In this document: piece by piece, positions 4,094 through 5,589 of the stretch
Position numbering within the stretch: the stretch's first letter is position 1
Layout: every line of letters starts with the position of its first letter
The notes under the pieces: generated by a model
Database searches by the model: none
Told to the model about the DNA's origin: nothing
Seen by the model: only the letters and a program-made list of their open reading frames with translations
DNA from: S143-63 sp964425855
Lineage (GTDB): Archaea; Thermoproteota; Thermoprotei_A; Sulfolobales; Acidilobaceae
NCBI GenBank assembly: GCA_964425855.1
Contig: CAYROE010000087.1
Coordinates: 1-5,589, forward strand
Reading direction: 5' to 3'
Length of the DNA: 5,589 nucleotides
Made by a program: the position numbers and the translations under genes

Positions 4094-5318
4094 AAGCTAT
4101 GGCATAGGCCCCGTCGTAATAGAATTAATAGACACGGGAACCGAAAAGATATTGAATGTAGTTGAGCCACCCCTACCTGAGGAGGCTAGCATTCTTTATT
4201 TAGAGCTCCGAGACTATTTCTCTCGCCACCTAGAGCTTGATCCGACAAGCGACGAAGATAGATGGATCGCTGCTGAACGATTAGGGAGGATAGAGGTTTA
4301 TGGACAGTGGAAGCATACTATAGATTATTACTTGCTACGGGATTATTCAGGATACGGAAGAATCGATCCCCTCATTAGGGATCCGGATATAGAAGAGATA
4401 AGCGTAGTGGGAGGAGATCATGTCAGAGTAATCCATCGATCTGTTATTGGTTGGATAAGAACCAATATAATGCTAGAGGAATTCGATGCACGGCTTCTCG
4501 CGCAACGCCTGGCCATAAGGGCCGGATCAAGTGTTAGCCCGTTATTCCCGTTACGAGAATTCAATCTGCACGGAGATAGAGTATCAGTAGTTTTAGGAGG
4601 CTCAGGGGTAGCAGAGAGGACGAGCATCACCATACGGAAGCTTCGGGAAAACTGGGGGCTTGACAGGCTAATAGATGTACATATGCTGCCAAGAGAGCTA
4701 GCAATGCTCCTAGTAGAAGTACTCAGAAGTAGAGGAATGATCCTAATAGTAGGAGCACAAGGTACCGGGAAAACGACACTATTAGGAGCGCTCCTAGAAC
4801 GGCTTCCAGAGTCTATGAGAATAGTAGCAGTAGAAGAAGTCCCCGAGCTGAAACTACAGCGAGGAAACTGGATAAGCCTACGCTCAAGGGAATCATATAG
4901 CCTAGACATAACAAGCGAGAAAACAAGGATATCATTCCGCGAGCTACTTAGAAGTGCGCTCCGAATGCGTGCAGATGTAATAGCTGTAAGCGAGGCGAGG
5001 GGGGAAGAAGTCCGCTATATTTTTGAGGCAGCAGCGCTCGGAAGCGCAAGTATAGCAACGTTTCATGCTCATAGCATAAAGGAATTAGAGAGGAGGCTCA
5101 GACTCCTAGGCATAGAAGAATTCTATCTGGATCTTATCTGGGTAGTAGTAGTAACCGGCATAACCCGAAGGGGAAGAAGAGTCCTCGAAGTATATGGTAG
5201 AGGACCAGGCACCTGGGAGAGACTCGCAGAATGGGATCCCCGTACTGATGATTGGATACTAGAGAAAAACAGGATACTCGAGGAGAGACTCTCCCGGGCA
5301 AAGGTGACCTCAATTTGA
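4080..5318 (+). CDS. Type II/IV secretion system ATPase (PilB/GspE/TadA-like)
   Basis: A 412-residue hexameric-type ATPase that powers type IV pilus assembly at the cytoplasmic membrane face. Seen: N-terminal domain (1-190) with DYSGYGRIDPLIRDPDIEEI (88-107), SPLFPLREFNLHGDRVS (153-169) and ITIRKL (183-188), all typical of the archaeal family; Walker A GAQGTGKT (225-232, K231); Asp-box region VEEVPEL (251-257); Walker B region ADVIAVSEARGEE (298-310) with catalytic-type E305; and His box ATFHAHS (326-332, H329). Family members usually read RPD...GEhRG, so A298, S304 and A306 are unusual, though D299, E305 and R307 are kept. Length is normal for archaeal TadA/UpsE-like ATPases. The TTG start overlaps the regulator gene by 14 nt and has AGGGG upstream. 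The next gene overlaps by 4 nt. Confidence 0.9.
   Translation: MKILESYGIGPVVIELIDTGTEKILNVVEPPLPEEASILYLELRDYFSRHLELDPTSDEDRWIAAERLGRIEVYGQWKHTIDYYLLRDYSGYGRIDPLIRDPDIEEISVVGGDHVRVIHRSVIGWIRTNIMLEEFDARLLAQRLAIRAGSSVSPLFPLREFNLHGDRVSVVLGGSGVAERTSITIRKLRENWGLDRLIDVHMLPRELAMLLVEVLRSRGMILIVGAQGTGKTTLLGALLERLPESMRIVAVEEVPELKLQRGNWISLRSRESYSLDITSEKTRISFRELLRSALRMRADVIAVSEARGEEVRYIFEAAALGSASIATFHAHSIKELERRLRLLGIEEFYLDLIWVVVVTGITRRGRRVLEVYGRGPGTWERLAEWDPRTDDWILEKNRILEERLSRAKVTSI
5301..5307 (+). promoter_or_regulatory. Shine-Dalgarno fixing the TTG start of the membrane protein
   Basis: AAGGTGA lies inside the ATPase gene, 7 nt before TTG at 5315. The match to the crenarchaeal anti-Shine-Dalgarno and the TTGA start/stop overlap indicate translational coupling of the ATPase and the membrane protein. 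Confidence 0.6.
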
Positions 5319-5589
5319 AGACTGCGAAAATTCTAGAGCTAGCATTCTCTACCCTTATACTAGCAATAAGCCTATACGCTCTTTATACTCCCGGAATCCA
5401 ATTAGTAGAGTTAGCCAAGGGATGGATAAGACTGGATATCCGTCCCTTGGCTATTATTGGAGCGCTAATAGGAAGCCAATTGCTCCTGGATACTATGACT
5501 GGATTTCTACCAAAACTATACCGTTCAAGACCAGCTAAAGAGATCCTAGTCACAGCAATACCCTTCTACCTTATAGGATTCTCGCTGGA
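5315..5589 (+). CDS. Polytopic membrane protein, probable TadC/PilC-like pilus platform (5' part only)
   Basis: The first 91 residues of a membrane protein running off the window. It has a TM helix at about 6-26, a second at about 43-60, a basic stretch KLYRSRPAKE (67-76), and the start of a third from about 77. It starts with TTG in a TTGA overlap with the ATPase stop codon and has a strong ribosome site. In archaeal type IV pilus operons the gene after the ATPase usually encodes the TadC/UpsF-like platform protein, which anchors the ATPase and builds the pilus. That assignment rests on position and hydrophobicity; the diagnostic TadC part is not in view. A VirB6/CedA-like channel protein is an alternative worth keeping open, given the conjugation-type genes nearby. 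Confidence 0.7.
   Translation, partial: MKTAKILELAFSTLILAISLYALYTPGIQLVELAKGWIRLDIRPLAIIGALIGSQLLLDTMTGFLPKLYRSRPAKEILVTAIPFYLIGFSL

Noticed and set aside
4418..4909. A 163-codon minus-strand frame inside the pilus ATPase gene
   Set aside because: It is Ser/Arg-rich and antisense to the highly conserved ATPase, including its Walker A region.

Overview
The window looks like chromosomal DNA from a thermophilic member of the Thermoproteota (crenarchaea), perhaps of Desulfurococcales type. The reasons are TATA-box promoters, Shine-Dalgarno sites of the GGAG/GGTGA type, heavy use of ATA, CTA and AGG/AGA codons, frequent TTG starts, and an archaeal class III prepilin signal. No species can be named from the sequence alone. 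There are no rRNA or tRNA genes, CRISPR arrays or insertion sequences.

Left block (1-2988, all minus strand, read right to left): an archaeal type IV pilin (2988-2590), a small glycoprotein-like pilin-related protein (2546-2265), a secreted two-helix VirB2/CedA1-like pilin (2245-1940), a two-TM protein with a VirB3-like N-terminus fused to a beta-rich domain (1926-1339), a small two-TM protein (1255-1028), and a VirB4/CedB-like ATPase cut by the window edge (920-1). The order VirB2-like, VirB3-like, (small membrane protein), VirB4-like copies the core of bacterial conjugation operons. It suggests a DNA import or exchange machine related to the archaeal Ced/Ted systems.

Centre (2989-3310): a divergent control region with two opposing TATA boxes about 26 bp apart and a 12-3-12 inverted repeat (3238-3264) on the plus side. 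Three minus-strand genes (type IV pilin, VirB2-like pilin, VirB4-like ATPase) share a two-block element, GTCCCCCA, then 10-11 nt, then CTA(G/T)TG..., about 25-30 nt upstream of their start codons.

Right block (3311-5589, plus strand, overlapping genes): a winged-helix DNA-binding protein, a type II/IV secretion ATPase of the PilB/GspE/TadA class, and the start of a polytopic membrane protein, probably the TadC/PilC-like platform.

Taken together, a type IV pilus assembly set (pilin, ATPase, probable platform, regulator) sits directly beside a VirB2/B3/B4-like conjugation-type set. In Sulfolobales, Ups pili and the Ced importer cooperate in DNA exchange but are encoded apart. This locus may join the two functions, and that is the main point of interest.
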